Positions 8,682 to 17,005 of a stretch of 64,000 bases of DNA are shown piece after piece; the stretch's first letter is position 1; each line of letters starts with the position of its first letter. The stretch is from NCBI GenBank assembly GCA_020633235.1, contig JACKEA010000002.1:1302001-1366000 (forward strand), read 5' to 3'. The stretch is from Polyangiaceae bacterium. GTDB taxonomy: Bacteria > Myxococcota_A > Polyangia > Polyangiales > Polyangiaceae. Under the pieces are notes generated by a model, which did no database searches, had not been told where the DNA came from, and saw nothing but the letters and a program-made list of their open reading frames with translations. The position numbers and the translations under genes are program-made.

Positions 8682-9407
8682 TCAGCAGGCGGGGCAGCTG
8701 CAGTGAATGGCGGATCCGTCGTCGAATTCGCCGCAGATGTCGAAGCCCCCGGTGCACAGCGTCTGGCCCAGACAGCTGCAGTCCGCCGCGCAGCCTTGGG
8801 CCGGCGTCACGCAGTGGTGAGTCGACAGCTGCGCGTCGTACACCACGCACGCCGTCCCCGAAGGACACGAGAAGCAATCCGGCACCGACGCGCACTGAGT
8901 CATCGGCACACACTCTCCCCAACAGCCACCCACCACCCGGGGCAGCTGCCCAGCGGGACACGTGGGCGGAATCGCGTTGCAGAACACCTTGGACCCGTCG
9001 CAGTCGTAGCCGAGAATGCACTGTCCCGCGATGCAGCGCGCTTGGTCGATCTGCCGAGACGTGCACTCGTCCACCAAGCACTCTTGGATCTGGCAGCTCG
9101 GCAGCTGAACCTTGCCCTTGGGTCCGGCAACGCAGTCGCAGCACGAGCTTCCGAGCGCGCAGTCCGCATCCGTGGTGCACTCGCCCGCCACGGGTCCGGT
9201 GCCGGCTTGGCCCCCGGTCGCTCCCTGGCCACCGCTGCCGCCGGTCGCGCCTCCGCTGCCGCCGGTCGCGCCCTGCCCTCCGCCGCTGCCTCCGGCGCCG
9301 CTGCCTCCGGTACCCCCGACGCCTGCGTCCGTCGTGCCGCCATCGTTCGTCGAGCCGCCACAGCCCGCCATCAGCACCACCGCCGCCACCAGGAAGATCC
9401 GTCTCAT
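8682..9407 (-). CDS. Cys-rich lipoprotein with Gly-rich linker
   Basis: A 241-residue predicted lipoprotein: MRRIFLVAAVVLMAGC ends in a lipobox (LMAGC). A linker of about 60 residues is built from GGSGG and GATGG repeats. The rest contains about 24 cysteines in short CxxxxxC, CC and CxC groups (DCALGSSCCDC, CSCPAC at the end), suggesting several disulfide-bonded modules outside the membrane. Function unknown. This lipobox, Gly linker and Cys-rich domain design recurs three more times in the window in different forms. The start was set at the second methionine because the upstream extension has no signal character. Confidence 0.75.
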   Translation of the reverse strand: MRRIFLVAAVVLMAGCGGSTNDGGTTDAGVGGTGGSGAGGSGGGQGATGGSGGATGGSGGQGATGGQAGTGPVAGECTTDADCALGSSCCDCVAGPKGKVQLPSCQIQECLVDECTSRQIDQARCIAGQCILGYDCDGSKVFCNAIPPTCPAGQLPRVVGGCWGECVPMTQCASVPDCFSCPSGTACVVYDAQLSTHHCVTPAQGCAADCSCLGQTLCTGGFDICGEFDDGSAIHCSCPAC

Positions 9408-9515
9408 GCGCGTGCCATCAGCAATCCACGTGCCGCATCTCGAAGCAAAGATCACCGGGCTCCGGCCGTGGTGTCACTCCCGGAGGTGGCACAAACCCTG
9501 ACAGCCATTTCCGGG

Positions 9516-9535
9516 TTTTGTTGGTCCGGCGCGAG
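9516..9535. repeat. Single arm of the REP-like element (diverged)
   Basis: TTTTGTTGGTCCGGCGCG resembles one arm of the inverted-repeat family (TTGTYGGTNCGCCGCGGAA) but carries the GGCGCG core also seen at 11338. It lies in the divergent gap between the lipoprotein gene and the radical SAM gene. Confidence 0.5.
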
Positions 9536-9586
9536 CCCCGGCGCGTTTCGCCGGCCGGCCCTCCACGTCTGAGCTACGGTAACGCC

Positions 9587-10879
9587 ATGTCCGAGCGGGG
9601 GCCCGATCCGTTGAGCGCGCCGGAGCGCGCCGCGCTCATGGAGCAGAAGCTCCGGCGCCTGCCCGTCGCGCCGCAGTCGCCGCCGAGCCTCCGTCGCTTG
9701 CCCTTGGCCGACGCCGCTCGCGACGTCGATCGCGCCTGGCGGCCCATCTACTGCGTGTGGGAGATCACCCTGGCCTGCGACCTCGCGTGTCGGCACTGCG
9801 GTTCCCGCGCGGGCCATGCGCGACAGGACGAGCTCTCGACGGAGGAGTGTCTCGACGTCGTGCGTCAGCTCGCCGAGCTCGGCGTGCAGGAGATCACGCT
9901 CATCGGCGGTGAGGCGTACCTGCGCGAGGACTGGGTCGAGATCGTGGCGGCCATCCGCAAGCACGGGATGATCGCGACCATGACCACCGGAGGCCGCGGC
10001 ATCACGGCGGAGCGCGCCCGCGCCGCCGCGGACGCCGGGCTGCAGCGCGTGAGCGTGTCCATCGACGGCGCGGAGGCCACCCACGACCGCCTGCGCGGAG
10101 TGCCGGGCTCTCATCGCGCTGCGGTCGAGGCGCTCGCTCACCTGCAGGACGCCGGCCTGCGGCTGTCGGCGAACACGCAGATCAACCGCTTGAGCATGCC
10201 GGAGCTTCCGGAGGTGCTCGAGACCATCGCCGGGGCGGGCGCCAGCTCCTGGCAGATCCAGATCACGGTGCCCATGGGCCGCGCCGCGGACGAGCCGGAG
10301 GTGTTGCTCCAGCCCTACGATCTGCTCGAGCTGTTCCCCATGCTCGGTCGCCTCAAGCAACGGGGGGACGAGCTCGGGGTGATGCTCTGGCCGGGAAACA
10401 ACATCGGCTACTTTGGTCCCTTCGAGTCGACGCTCAAGGGAACCATGCCGGGGGGGCACGGCGGCTCTTGTGGAGCGGGGCGCAACTTGATCGCCGTGGA
10501 AGCGGACGGCGCCATCAAGGGCTGCCCGTCGCTACCTACCCGAGACTGGACCGGCGGAAACGTGCGGGACGCGTCGCTCCTGGACGTGTGGGAGCGCGCC
10601 ACGGCCCTGCGTTATACCCGGGACCGCACGGTCGAAGATCTGTGGGGATACTGTCGCACCTGCTACTACGCCGACGAGTGCCGCGCCGGCTGTACTTGGA
10701 CGAGCTTTACGACCTTCGGCAAGGCGGGTAATAATCCCTACTGTCATCACCGAGCGTTGATGATGCAGCGGGCGGGCAAACGAGAACGCCTCGTGAAGCG
10801 CAGCGAGGCTCCCGGGGAGCCTTTCGACTACGGCCGTTTCGATCTGATCGTGGAAGACGCGAAAGGAACCTCTGAATGA
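9587..10879 (+). CDS. Radical SAM / SPASM-domain peptide-modifying enzyme
   Basis: A 430-residue radical SAM enzyme. The cluster motif is CDLACRHC (Cys 64, 68, 71), followed by LIGGEAYL, a GGE-type SAM-binding loop. The C-terminal SPASM region has SCGAGRNLIAVEADG then GCPSLP, YCRTCYYADECRAGC and a last NPYCHH, enough cysteines for two auxiliary Fe-S clusters. Such enzymes usually modify ribosomally made peptides or proteins (thioether, C-C or other crosslinks). The frame stays open far upstream, but the signature and codon pattern begin at this ATG. Its last codons overlap the start of a small Gly-rich protein (ATGA), the likely substrate. Confidence 0.9.
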   Translation: MSERGPDPLSAPERAALMEQKLRRLPVAPQSPPSLRRLPLADAARDVDRAWRPIYCVWEITLACDLACRHCGSRAGHARQDELSTEECLDVVRQLAELGVQEITLIGGEAYLREDWVEIVAAIRKHGMIATMTTGGRGITAERARAAADAGLQRVSVSIDGAEATHDRLRGVPGSHRAAVEALAHLQDAGLRLSANTQINRLSMPELPEVLETIAGAGASSWQIQITVPMGRAADEPEVLLQPYDLLELFPMLGRLKQRGDELGVMLWPGNNIGYFGPFESTLKGTMPGGHGGSCGAGRNLIAVEADGAIKGCPSLPTRDWTGGNVRDASLLDVWERATALRYTRDRTVEDLWGYCRTCYYADECRAGCTWTSFTTFGKAGNNPYCHHRALMMQRAGKRERLVKRSEAPGEPFDYGRFDLIVEDAKGTSE

Positions 10880-11337
10880 AGCACCTCGTCCCCTGTCCCC
10901 AGTGCGCTTGCCACGTGCGAGCCGACGAGACGACGTGTCCCTTTTGCAGCGCCGAGCTCGATCTCTCGAGCGCTCCTGCCCCGCGCATGCCGGATCGTCG
11001 CTTGAACCGCGCCGCCCTGTGGACCTTCAGCGCCACCCTGGCGGCAGGCCTCGCGGCGACGTCCTGCGGCAGCAGCGACAGCAGTGGCAGCGGCGGCAGT
11101 GGCAACTCGGCGGGGCAAGCCGGTAGCGGCGGCTCGGCGGGCAGCGGCGGCGTGGCCGGCAGTGGTGGCATGGCGGGCATGGCCGGCGGCGCCGGCGTGG
11201 GCAACAGCGGCGGCGTGTACGGCGGTCCGCCCGACGCCGGGCAGGCCGGCCAGGGCGGCAGCGGCAACTTCAGCGGCGCCTACGGCGCGCCGGCAGACGC
11301 CGGCAGCGGACAGAGCGGCGCGGGCGGCGGGAACTGA
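10876..11337 (+). CDS. Zinc-ribbon / Gly-rich protein with YG[GA]P-x-DAG repeats, probable radical SAM substrate
   Basis: A 153-residue protein in three parts. Residues 7-24 form a zinc ribbon (CPQC, then CPFC). Residues 43-65 are hydrophobic (AALWTFSATLAAGLAATSC) and resemble a membrane anchor or lipobox. Residues 66-153 are almost only Gly, Ser, Ala, Asn and Gln, with two copies of an embedded motif: VYGGPPDAGQAG (114-125) and AYGAPADAGSG (135-145). The two Tyr residues stand alone in a low-complexity tail, a pattern expected for modification sites. Its ATG overlaps the stop of the radical SAM gene by four bases, so the two are co-translated. Modification is inferred from pairing only. Confidence 0.8.
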   Translation: MKHLVPCPQCACHVRADETTCPFCSAELDLSSAPAPRMPDRRLNRAALWTFSATLAAGLAATSCGSSDSSGSGGSGNSAGQAGSGGSAGSGGVAGSGGMAGMAGGAGVGNSGGVYGGPPDAGQAGQGGSGNFSGAYGAPADAGSGQSGAGGGN

Positions 11338-11368
11338 GTCCGGGGCGCGACGGGAATCGCGCCGGACC
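11338..11368. terminator. Hairpin of the REP-like family between convergent genes
   Basis: GTCCGGGGCGCGA, a short loop, then TCGCGCCGGACC form an inverted repeat starting right after the stop of the Gly-rich protein gene; its core GGCGCGA / TCGCGCC is perfect. It is followed by AACATGAAA, matching the tails of the element family. metH ends 13 bases further on the other strand, so the hairpin can end transcription from both sides. Confidence 0.65.
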
Positions 11369-11381
11369 AACATGAAAGCGA

Positions 11382-14300
11382 TCAGCGAGCGGCGATGCGG
11401 CTTCGGAGGCGCTCCACCTCTGCGGTCAAGATCGCCTGGCTGACGCGACCCTCGTCCTCTGGATCGTAGCCCAGGTTCGGCGCGAGCCAGCGCTCCGCCT
11501 CTTCCATCTTCATGCCCTTGCGCTTGGCGTAGTCCGTCACCTGGTCCCGCCCGATGCGGCCCACGTTGAAGTAACGCGCCTTGGGGTGTGACAGGTACAG
11601 GCCGCTGACGCTGGCCGGCGGAATCATGGCGAAGCCCTCGGTGTAGGTGATGCCGGCGCGCTCGGGCTGGAGCAGGCGGAAGAGCTTCTCCTTTTCCGTG
11701 TGATCCGGACACGCGGGATAGCCGAAGGCCGGGCGGATGCCGCGGAAATCTTCGTGCAGGATTTGCTGCATGCTCAGGCGCTCTTCCGCGCCGTAGCCCC
11801 ACTCGCGGCGCACGCGCTGGTGGAGCTCTTCGGCGAAGGCCTCCGCCAGGCGATCGGCCAACGCCTTGACCATGATGGAGTCGTAGTCGTCGTTGTCCGC
11901 TTCGAACTTCTTCGACAGCTCCACCTCGCCCAGGCCCGCGGTCACCGCGAAGGCTCCAACGTAGTCCACCAGGCCCGAGCCCACGGGCGCCACGAAGTCC
12001 GCCAAAGAGCGGCAGGGTCCGTCGTCGTGCTTCGCCTGCTGGCGCAGCATGTTGAAGCGCGCGATCTCCTGCTTCTGGCTCTCGTCGGAGAACAACACGA
12101 TGTCGTCACCCTCGGACGCCGCGGGCCAGAAGCCGTACACGGCGTTGGCCCGCAGCAGCTTGTCGTCGATGATCTGGCGGAGCAATGTCTTGGCGTTGTC
12201 GTACAGGTCCCGCGCCGCGGCGCCGTACTCCGGGTGCTCCAGAATGCGCGGGAACTTCCCGCGCAGCTCCCAGGCGGCGAAGAAGAAGGTCCAGTCGATG
12301 TACTCCACCAGATCCCCGAGGGGCTGATCTTCCACCAGGCGCGTGCCCACGAACTCCGGCTTCTGGATGTCCTCCGCGCGCCACTCGATGCGCGCGTGGC
12401 GTCCCCGCGCCTGCTCCAAGGAGACCAGCGGCGTGCGCTGTTTGTTGGCGTGGATGGTGCGGAGCTTCTTCTGCTCGGCCAGGTTGCTCTCCGCGAAGGT
12501 CTTGCGGCCTTCCGTGTCGAGCAGGGAGGAGACGACGTTCACCGCGCGCGATGCATCGAGCACGTGAGCCACGATGCCGGAGTACGCCGGAGCGATCTTC
12601 ACGGCGGTGTGCTGGCGGCTGGTGGTGGCACCACCGATGAGCAGCGGGAGCTTCATCCCTTGGCGCTCCATCTCCTTGGCCACGAACACCATTTCGTCGA
12701 GGCTGGGGGTGATGAGCCCGCTGAGGCCCACGATGTCGGCATCTTGCTCCACGGCGGTGCGCAAGATCTTGTCCATCGGCACCATCACGCCGAGATCGAC
12801 GACCTCGTAGTTGTTGCAGCCGAGCACCACGCCCACGATGTTCTTGCCAATGTCGTGCACGTCGCCCTTCACGGTGGCCATCACGACCTTGCCGTTGGCT
12901 TTGCCCTTCTGACCGCTGGCCTCCTTCTCGGCCTCCATGAAGGGCTCGAGGTAGGCCACGCCCTTTTTCATCACGCGAGCGCTCTTCACCACCTGGGGCA
13001 AGAACATCTTGCCGGCGCCGAACAGGTCGCCCACCACGGCCATGCCGGCCATCATCGGCCCTTCGATCACCAACAGGGGCGCCCCGAGCTCCACTCGCGC
13101 CTCTTCGGCATCCTTCTCGATGAAATCCACGATGCCGTGGACCAACGCGTGCTTGATGCGCTCCGTGACGCTGGCCTCGCGCCAGGAGAGATCCACCTCG
13201 GCCTTCTTGCCGCTGTCCTTCACCCGCTCCGCCAGCTCCACCATGCGCTCGGTGGCGTCCGCTCGACGGTCGAAGAGCACGTCCTCCACGCGCTCGAGCA
13301 GCTCCTTTTCGATGTCTTCGTACACCACGAGCTGACCGGCGTTGACGATGCCCATGTCCATCCCGGCCTTGATGGCGTGGTACAGGAACACCGAGTGGAA
13401 GGCCTCGCGCACCTTGTCGTTGCCGCGGAACGAGAAGGACAGATTGCTGACACCGCCGCTGATCTTGGCTCCGGGCAACTCGGCCTTGATGCGCTTGGCG
13501 GCTTCGATGAACGCAATGCCGAAGCGATTGTGCCCTTCGATGCCGGTGGCCACGGCGAAGATGTTGGGATCGAAGATGATGTCCGTGGGCGCAAAGCCTG
13601 CGGTCTCGGTCAACAGGCCGTAGGCGCGCTTTGCGATGGCGAGCTTTCGCTCCGCGGTCTCTGCTTGGCCTTCTTCGTCGAAGCCCATGACCACCACGCC
13701 GGCGCCGTAGCGGCGCACCTTCTTGGCCTTCTCCAGGAAGTCGGCCTCGCCCTCCTTCAGGCTGATGGAATTGACGATGCCCTTGCCCTGCACGCACTTG
13801 AGGCCCGCCTCGATCACGCTCCACTTGGAGCTGTCGATCATGATGGGCACCTTGGCGATTTCCGGCTCGCTGGCGACCAGGTTCATGAACGTGGTCATCG
13901 CCTGCTCGGAATCGAGCATGGCCTCGTCCATGTTCACGTCGATCACGTTGGCGCCGTTGCGCACCTGCTGCACGGCCACCTCGAGGGCGGTGGTGTAGTC
14001 CCCAGCCTTGATCAGATTGGCGAAGCGCCGGCTGCCGGTGACGTTCGTGCGCTCGCCCACCATGATGAAGTTGGAGTCGTCGTCGATGGTCAGGGTCTCG
14101 AGCCCCGCGAACTGCGAGACCTGCTTCGGCTCGGGGATGCGCCGGGGCTCGACGCCCTGCACGGCTTCGGCGATGGCTTGGATGTGCGGCGGCGTGGTGC
14201 CGCAGCAGCCGCCCACGATGTTCACCAGCTGATCCCGCGCGAACTCTCCGAGCAGGGAACCGGTGTCCGACGGCATTTCGTCGTACTCACCGAAGGCGTT

Positions 14301-15140
14301 GGGCAGACCGGCGTTCGGGTAGCAGGAAGAGAGCACCGGCGCGATACGCGAGAGCTCCTCCATGTACGGACGCATCTCGCGAGCGCCGAGCGCACAGTTG
14401 ATACCCACGGACAGCGGCCGTGCATGCGCCACGCTGGTCCAGAAAGCATCCAGGGTCTGCCCGGAGAGGGTACGCCCGCTGCGATCCGTCACGGTCACGC
14501 TGAGCATCAGCGGCAAGCGAACGCCCTTTTCCTCGAACACGTCCTCGATGGCGTAGATGCACGCCTTCAAGTTCAAGGTGTCGATCACCGTCTCTGCCAG
14601 GATCAGATCCACGCCGCCGTCCACCAGGCCGCGCACCTGCTCAGCGTAGGCGTCGCGCATCTGGTCGAAGGTCACGGCGCGGTAGCCTGGATCCTCCACC
14701 CGAGGGGACATGCTGAGCATGCGGTTCGTGGGTCCGATGGCGCCGGCCACGAGCCGCGGCTTGTCCGGCGTCTTGTCGCTCCAGCGCGCGGCCACGCGCT
14801 TGGCCAGCCGCGCCGACTCCACGTTCATGTCGTAGACGGCGTCTTCCAGATGGTAGTCCGCCTGGGCGATGCGCGTGCTGCTGAAGGTGTTGGTCTCCAC
14901 GATGTCCGCGCCCGCGGTGAAGTAGGCGTCGTGGATCTTCTCCACCACGTCCGGCCGGGTGAGGGAGATGATGTCGTTGTTGCCGCGGAGCTCGCTCTGG
15001 TGCTTGGCAAAGCGCTTGCCGCGGAAGTCGGCTTCCTCGAGCTTCTCCGCCTGGATCGCGGTGCCCATGGCGCCGTCGATCACGAGGATGCGTCGCGCCG
15101 CAGTGGTTCGGATCAGCTGTTCGACATTTCGCTCGGTCAT
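11382..15140 (-). CDS. metH: Cobalamin-dependent methionine synthase
   Basis: Full-length 1252-residue MetH, transferring methyl from methyltetrahydrofolate to homocysteine through cobalamin. Domains in order: homocysteine-binding barrel (IDGAMGTAIQ at the start, zinc ligands in GINCALG and GGCCGTTPPHI), pterin-binding barrel (MVGERTNVTGSRRF, DVNMDEAML), cobalamin module with the helix cap and the B12 motif DVHDIGKNIVG, and the SAM-dependent reactivation domain (GIRPAFGYPACPDHTEK). All parts for catalysis and repair are present. The ATG overlaps the stop of the ArsR-methyltransferase gene by four bases (ATGA), so MetH synthesis is coupled to that regulator. No cobalamin or SAM riboswitch is seen upstream. 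Confidence 0.97.
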   Translation of the reverse strand: MTERNVEQLIRTTAARRILVIDGAMGTAIQAEKLEEADFRGKRFAKHQSELRGNNDIISLTRPDVVEKIHDAYFTAGADIVETNTFSSTRIAQADYHLEDAVYDMNVESARLAKRVAARWSDKTPDKPRLVAGAIGPTNRMLSMSPRVEDPGYRAVTFDQMRDAYAEQVRGLVDGGVDLILAETVIDTLNLKACIYAIEDVFEEKGVRLPLMLSVTVTDRSGRTLSGQTLDAFWTSVAHARPLSVGINCALGAREMRPYMEELSRIAPVLSSCYPNAGLPNAFGEYDEMPSDTGSLLGEFARDQLVNIVGGCCGTTPPHIQAIAEAVQGVEPRRIPEPKQVSQFAGLETLTIDDDSNFIMVGERTNVTGSRRFANLIKAGDYTTALEVAVQQVRNGANVIDVNMDEAMLDSEQAMTTFMNLVASEPEIAKVPIMIDSSKWSVIEAGLKCVQGKGIVNSISLKEGEADFLEKAKKVRRYGAGVVVMGFDEEGQAETAERKLAIAKRAYGLLTETAGFAPTDIIFDPNIFAVATGIEGHNRFGIAFIEAAKRIKAELPGAKISGGVSNLSFSFRGNDKVREAFHSVFLYHAIKAGMDMGIVNAGQLVVYEDIEKELLERVEDVLFDRRADATERMVELAERVKDSGKKAEVDLSWREASVTERIKHALVHGIVDFIEKDAEEARVELGAPLLVIEGPMMAGMAVVGDLFGAGKMFLPQVVKSARVMKKGVAYLEPFMEAEKEASGQKGKANGKVVMATVKGDVHDIGKNIVGVVLGCNNYEVVDLGVMVPMDKILRTAVEQDADIVGLSGLITPSLDEMVFVAKEMERQGMKLPLLIGGATTSRQHTAVKIAPAYSGIVAHVLDASRAVNVVSSLLDTEGRKTFAESNLAEQKKLRTIHANKQRTPLVSLEQARGRHARIEWRAEDIQKPEFVGTRLVEDQPLGDLVEYIDWTFFFAAWELRGKFPRILEHPEYGAAARDLYDNAKTLLRQIIDDKLLRANAVYGFWPAASEGDDIVLFSDESQKQEIARFNMLRQQAKHDDGPCRSLADFVAPVGSGLVDYVGAFAVTAGLGEVELSKKFEADNDDYDSIMVKALADRLAEAFAEELHQRVRREWGYGAEERLSMQQILHEDFRGIRPAFGYPACPDHTEKEKLFRLLQPERAGITYTEGFAMIPPASVSGLYLSHPKARYFNVGRIGRDQVTDYAKRKGMKMEEAERWLAPNLGYDPEDEGRVSQAILTAEVERLRSRIAAR

Positions 15141-16087
15141 TTCTTGTTTCCGTTTCCGCTCTTGTCGGCAAAGGCCGTGACGACCTCGAAGTAGGGCTTC
15201 TTCCGCTCGCGGCTGGTGACGCCGCAGCTCAGCACGGAGAACCCCGCGGCTTTCAGCCAACGCTCCAGTGCTTTCGGGGCAAACCCGGGGCGAACGTGGC
15301 CGTAGGCGCGGGTCACCGCCTCGTGGGCGTGCTCCGCCAGGGTGATCAGCACCAAGGTGCCCCCCGGTCGCAACACCCGCGCTGCCTCGGAGATCACGCG
15401 CTCCGGCTGGTCGCTGTAGGTCAGGGCGTTGGAGCACAGCACCTGATCGAAGCTCGAAGGATCGAAGGGCAGCGCGTGCATGTCCGCCTGGACGCAACGC
15501 GCCGAGGCGTCCCCCGCGAAGCGGCGGCGCGCCGCTTCGATCAGACGCTCGCTCTTGTCGACGCAGGTGATGCTGCGGGCGCGGCTCGCCAGGAGCTGCG
15601 CGATGGCGCCGTCTCCCGAGCCCAGATCCAACACCTCTCCCAGAGTCAGGAATCCGAGCAAGCCGCGAGCCGTCGCTTCCCAGGTGCGCCCGGGGGAGTA
15701 GTGCCGCTCCATCTGGCCAGCGATGGTGTCGGGCCAACCGTTGCCCTGATCGCGAGCACGCCGAAGCTCCTCGGCCCGGGCGCGGTCGGCGTCGATCACG
15801 GCGTCGTCCAAATCGGCGCGCACCAGATGCCAAACGCGGCGCGCCTCGTCCGGCATCGCCGCTTCGTTCAAGGCATAGAACGTGGAGGCACCCATTCTTC
15901 GATCCCGAAGCAGGCCCGCCTCCCGCAGGCGGCCGAGGTGCGTGGAGACGCGGGACTGGGGCAGCTCGGTGATGGCGGTGAGCTCCGCCACCGTCTGCTC
16001 CTCGTCCGCGAGCAGGGCGAGGAGCCGCATACGGGTGGCATCCCCGAACAGGTGCAGAAGGCTCACGGTGGTGTCGACGCTGGACAT
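15137..16087 (-). CDS. ArsR-family regulator fused to a SAM-dependent methyltransferase domain
   Basis: A 316-residue fusion. Residues 1-90 are a winged helix of the ArsR type (LFGDATRMRLLALLADEEQ, then the recognition helix ELPQSRVSTHLGRLREAGLL). Residues about 140-300 are a class I methyltransferase with LDLGSGDGAIAQLL (152-165), CVDKSERLIEAARRRF, DQVLCSNALTYSD and VLRPGGTLVLITL. There is no cysteine metal site in the helix region, so the methyltransferase domain may instead sense SAM or SAH. It overlaps metH by four bases and a near-perfect palindrome lies just before its start, which fits an autoregulated repressor of methionine synthase. Known SAH-responsive ArsR regulators (SahR) control the same pathway; equivalence is inference. 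Confidence 0.9.
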   Translation of the reverse strand: MSSVDTTVSLLHLFGDATRMRLLALLADEEQTVAELTAITELPQSRVSTHLGRLREAGLLRDRRMGASTFYALNEAAMPDEARRVWHLVRADLDDAVIDADRARAEELRRARDQGNGWPDTIAGQMERHYSPGRTWEATARGLLGFLTLGEVLDLGSGDGAIAQLLASRARSITCVDKSERLIEAARRRFAGDASARCVQADMHALPFDPSSFDQVLCSNALTYSDQPERVISEAARVLRPGGTLVLITLAEHAHEAVTRAYGHVRPGFAPKALERWLKAAGFSVLSCGVTSRERKKPYFEVVTAFADKSGNGNKK

Positions 16088-16090
16088 TTC

Positions 16091-16114
16091 ATCCGGCCAT
16101 CAGGATGGACGGAT
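16091..16114. promoter_or_regulatory. 24-bp palindrome, candidate operator of the ArsR-metH operon
   Basis: The half-site ATCCGgCCATC (16091-16101) is repeated inverted as GATGGaCGGAT (16104-16114) around a two-base centre; 20 of 24 positions are symmetric. It ends three bases before the ATG of the ArsR-methyltransferase gene, so a bound dimer would block the ribosome site region or the promoter end. No other copy was noticed in the window. Confidence 0.6.
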
Positions 16115-16138
16115 GTATCCCACGCGCCACGAACCGGG

Positions 16139-16588
16139 TCAAGTCGGCTTCACGCCCACCGTTTCTCCCGCCAAAGCAGCCCCTCCCTCCAGGCACATCA
16201 GCCGCACCCGGCCGCTGGCCACCAGCCGCCCTTGCTCGTCGCGGACCGCCCCTTCCCACAGCTGCGCCCGCCGCCCCCGCTGCAGCGGCAGGGCGGTGCA
16301 GGTGAGCTTGCCCTCTCGCACCGCCCGCAAGAATGAAGTGTGATTCTCGATGCCCACCACGCTCTGACCCCGCGGCATGGCGTCGAGCGCAGCCCCCACG
16401 GAGCAGAGGGTCTCGATCAACCCCGAGAACACACCCCCATGGACGATACCGTAGGGCTGGTGGTGCTCGGGTCCCACGACCCACTCTCCCACCACCTCGT
16501 CGCGGTTCGCGCGCACGACTCGAAGGCCCATGGCGCGGTTGAAGCCCCCTGCCGATTCGTTGATGGCGTCTGCGAAGTTCTCGGTCAT
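16139..16588 (-). CDS. PaaI-type hotdog-fold thioesterase
   Basis: A 149-residue single-domain hotdog protein. The signature HHQPYGIVHGGVFSGLIET contains the HGG loop and the downstream Glu used in acyl-CoA thioesterases of the PaaI/YbaW group, followed by SVGIENHTSFLRAVREG-like strands (VVGIENHTSF) and LVASGRVRLMCLE at the C-terminus. It would hydrolyse an acyl-CoA in the cytoplasm; the substrate is not defined. It is on the same strand as the ArsR-metH pair, 51 bases upstream of it with the palindrome between, so it may or may not be read through. Confidence 0.85.
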   Translation of the reverse strand: MTENFADAINESAGGFNRAMGLRVVRANRDEVVGEWVVGPEHHQPYGIVHGGVFSGLIETLCSVGAALDAMPRGQSVVGIENHTSFLRAVREGKLTCTALPLQRGRRAQLWEGAVRDEQGRLVASGRVRLMCLEGGAALAGETVGVKPT

Positions 16589-16621
16589 TGGGCGCAGCTT
16601 AGTGCCACGCCCTCGCGGTCG

Positions 16622-17005
16622 TCACTGCTCGCCGGTCGGCGGCGGCACCGGAGTGCCGGCTTCCCCGGTGGGCGGCACCCAACCCGCGGGAGGCTGGAAT
16701 CCGGGGGGCGGCTGCCACCCCGCCGGCGGCTGCCAGCCCGCCGGAAATCCCGGCCACTGACCGGGCTGCGCCGTGGGCTGACCGGGCGCGGGGGCTGGCT
16801 GCCCAGGCGCCGGCTGGACACCGGGCGGCGGCGCCGGCTGAGCGGCGACGGGAGCAGGCGCCGGGGCCGGCTGCGCCATGGGCTGCTGGCCAGGCGGCGG
16901 CGGTGGGGGCTGCTGACTGCGAGGAGGACCGCTTTCCACGTAGCAGCCGGTGGCGCACGCAGCGCCGATGGCGAGGGCCAAGAACTTCTCGCGATCGATC
17001 TTCAT
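16622..17005 (-). CDS. Pro-rich lipoprotein
   Basis: A 127-residue predicted lipoprotein. MKIDREKFLALAIGAACATGC gives a charged start, a hydrophobic run and a Cys after ATG that fits a relaxed lipobox. The mature part is low complexity: PPPPPPGQQP, then PAPAPAPVAAQPAPPP, then a repeating GWQPPAG / GFQPPAG block with regularly spaced Trp. Such a chain would extend through the periplasm or cell wall. GAGGAG lies about eight bases before the ATG, and the start overlaps the end of the Mur-ligase-like gene by four bases, so it belongs to the same operon. Function unknown. Confidence 0.7.
   Translation of the reverse strand: MKIDREKFLALAIGAACATGCYVESGPPRSQQPPPPPPGQQPMAQPAPAPAPVAAQPAPPPGVQPAPGQPAPAPGQPTAQPGQWPGFPAGWQPPAGWQPPPGFQPPAGWVPPTGEAGTPVPPPTGEQ

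Noticed and set aside
11700..15194. Plus-strand frame of 1164 codons opposite metH
   Set aside because: It is the exact antisense of metH, rich in His, Ala, Leu and Arg as high-GC antisense frames are, and has no domain motif.
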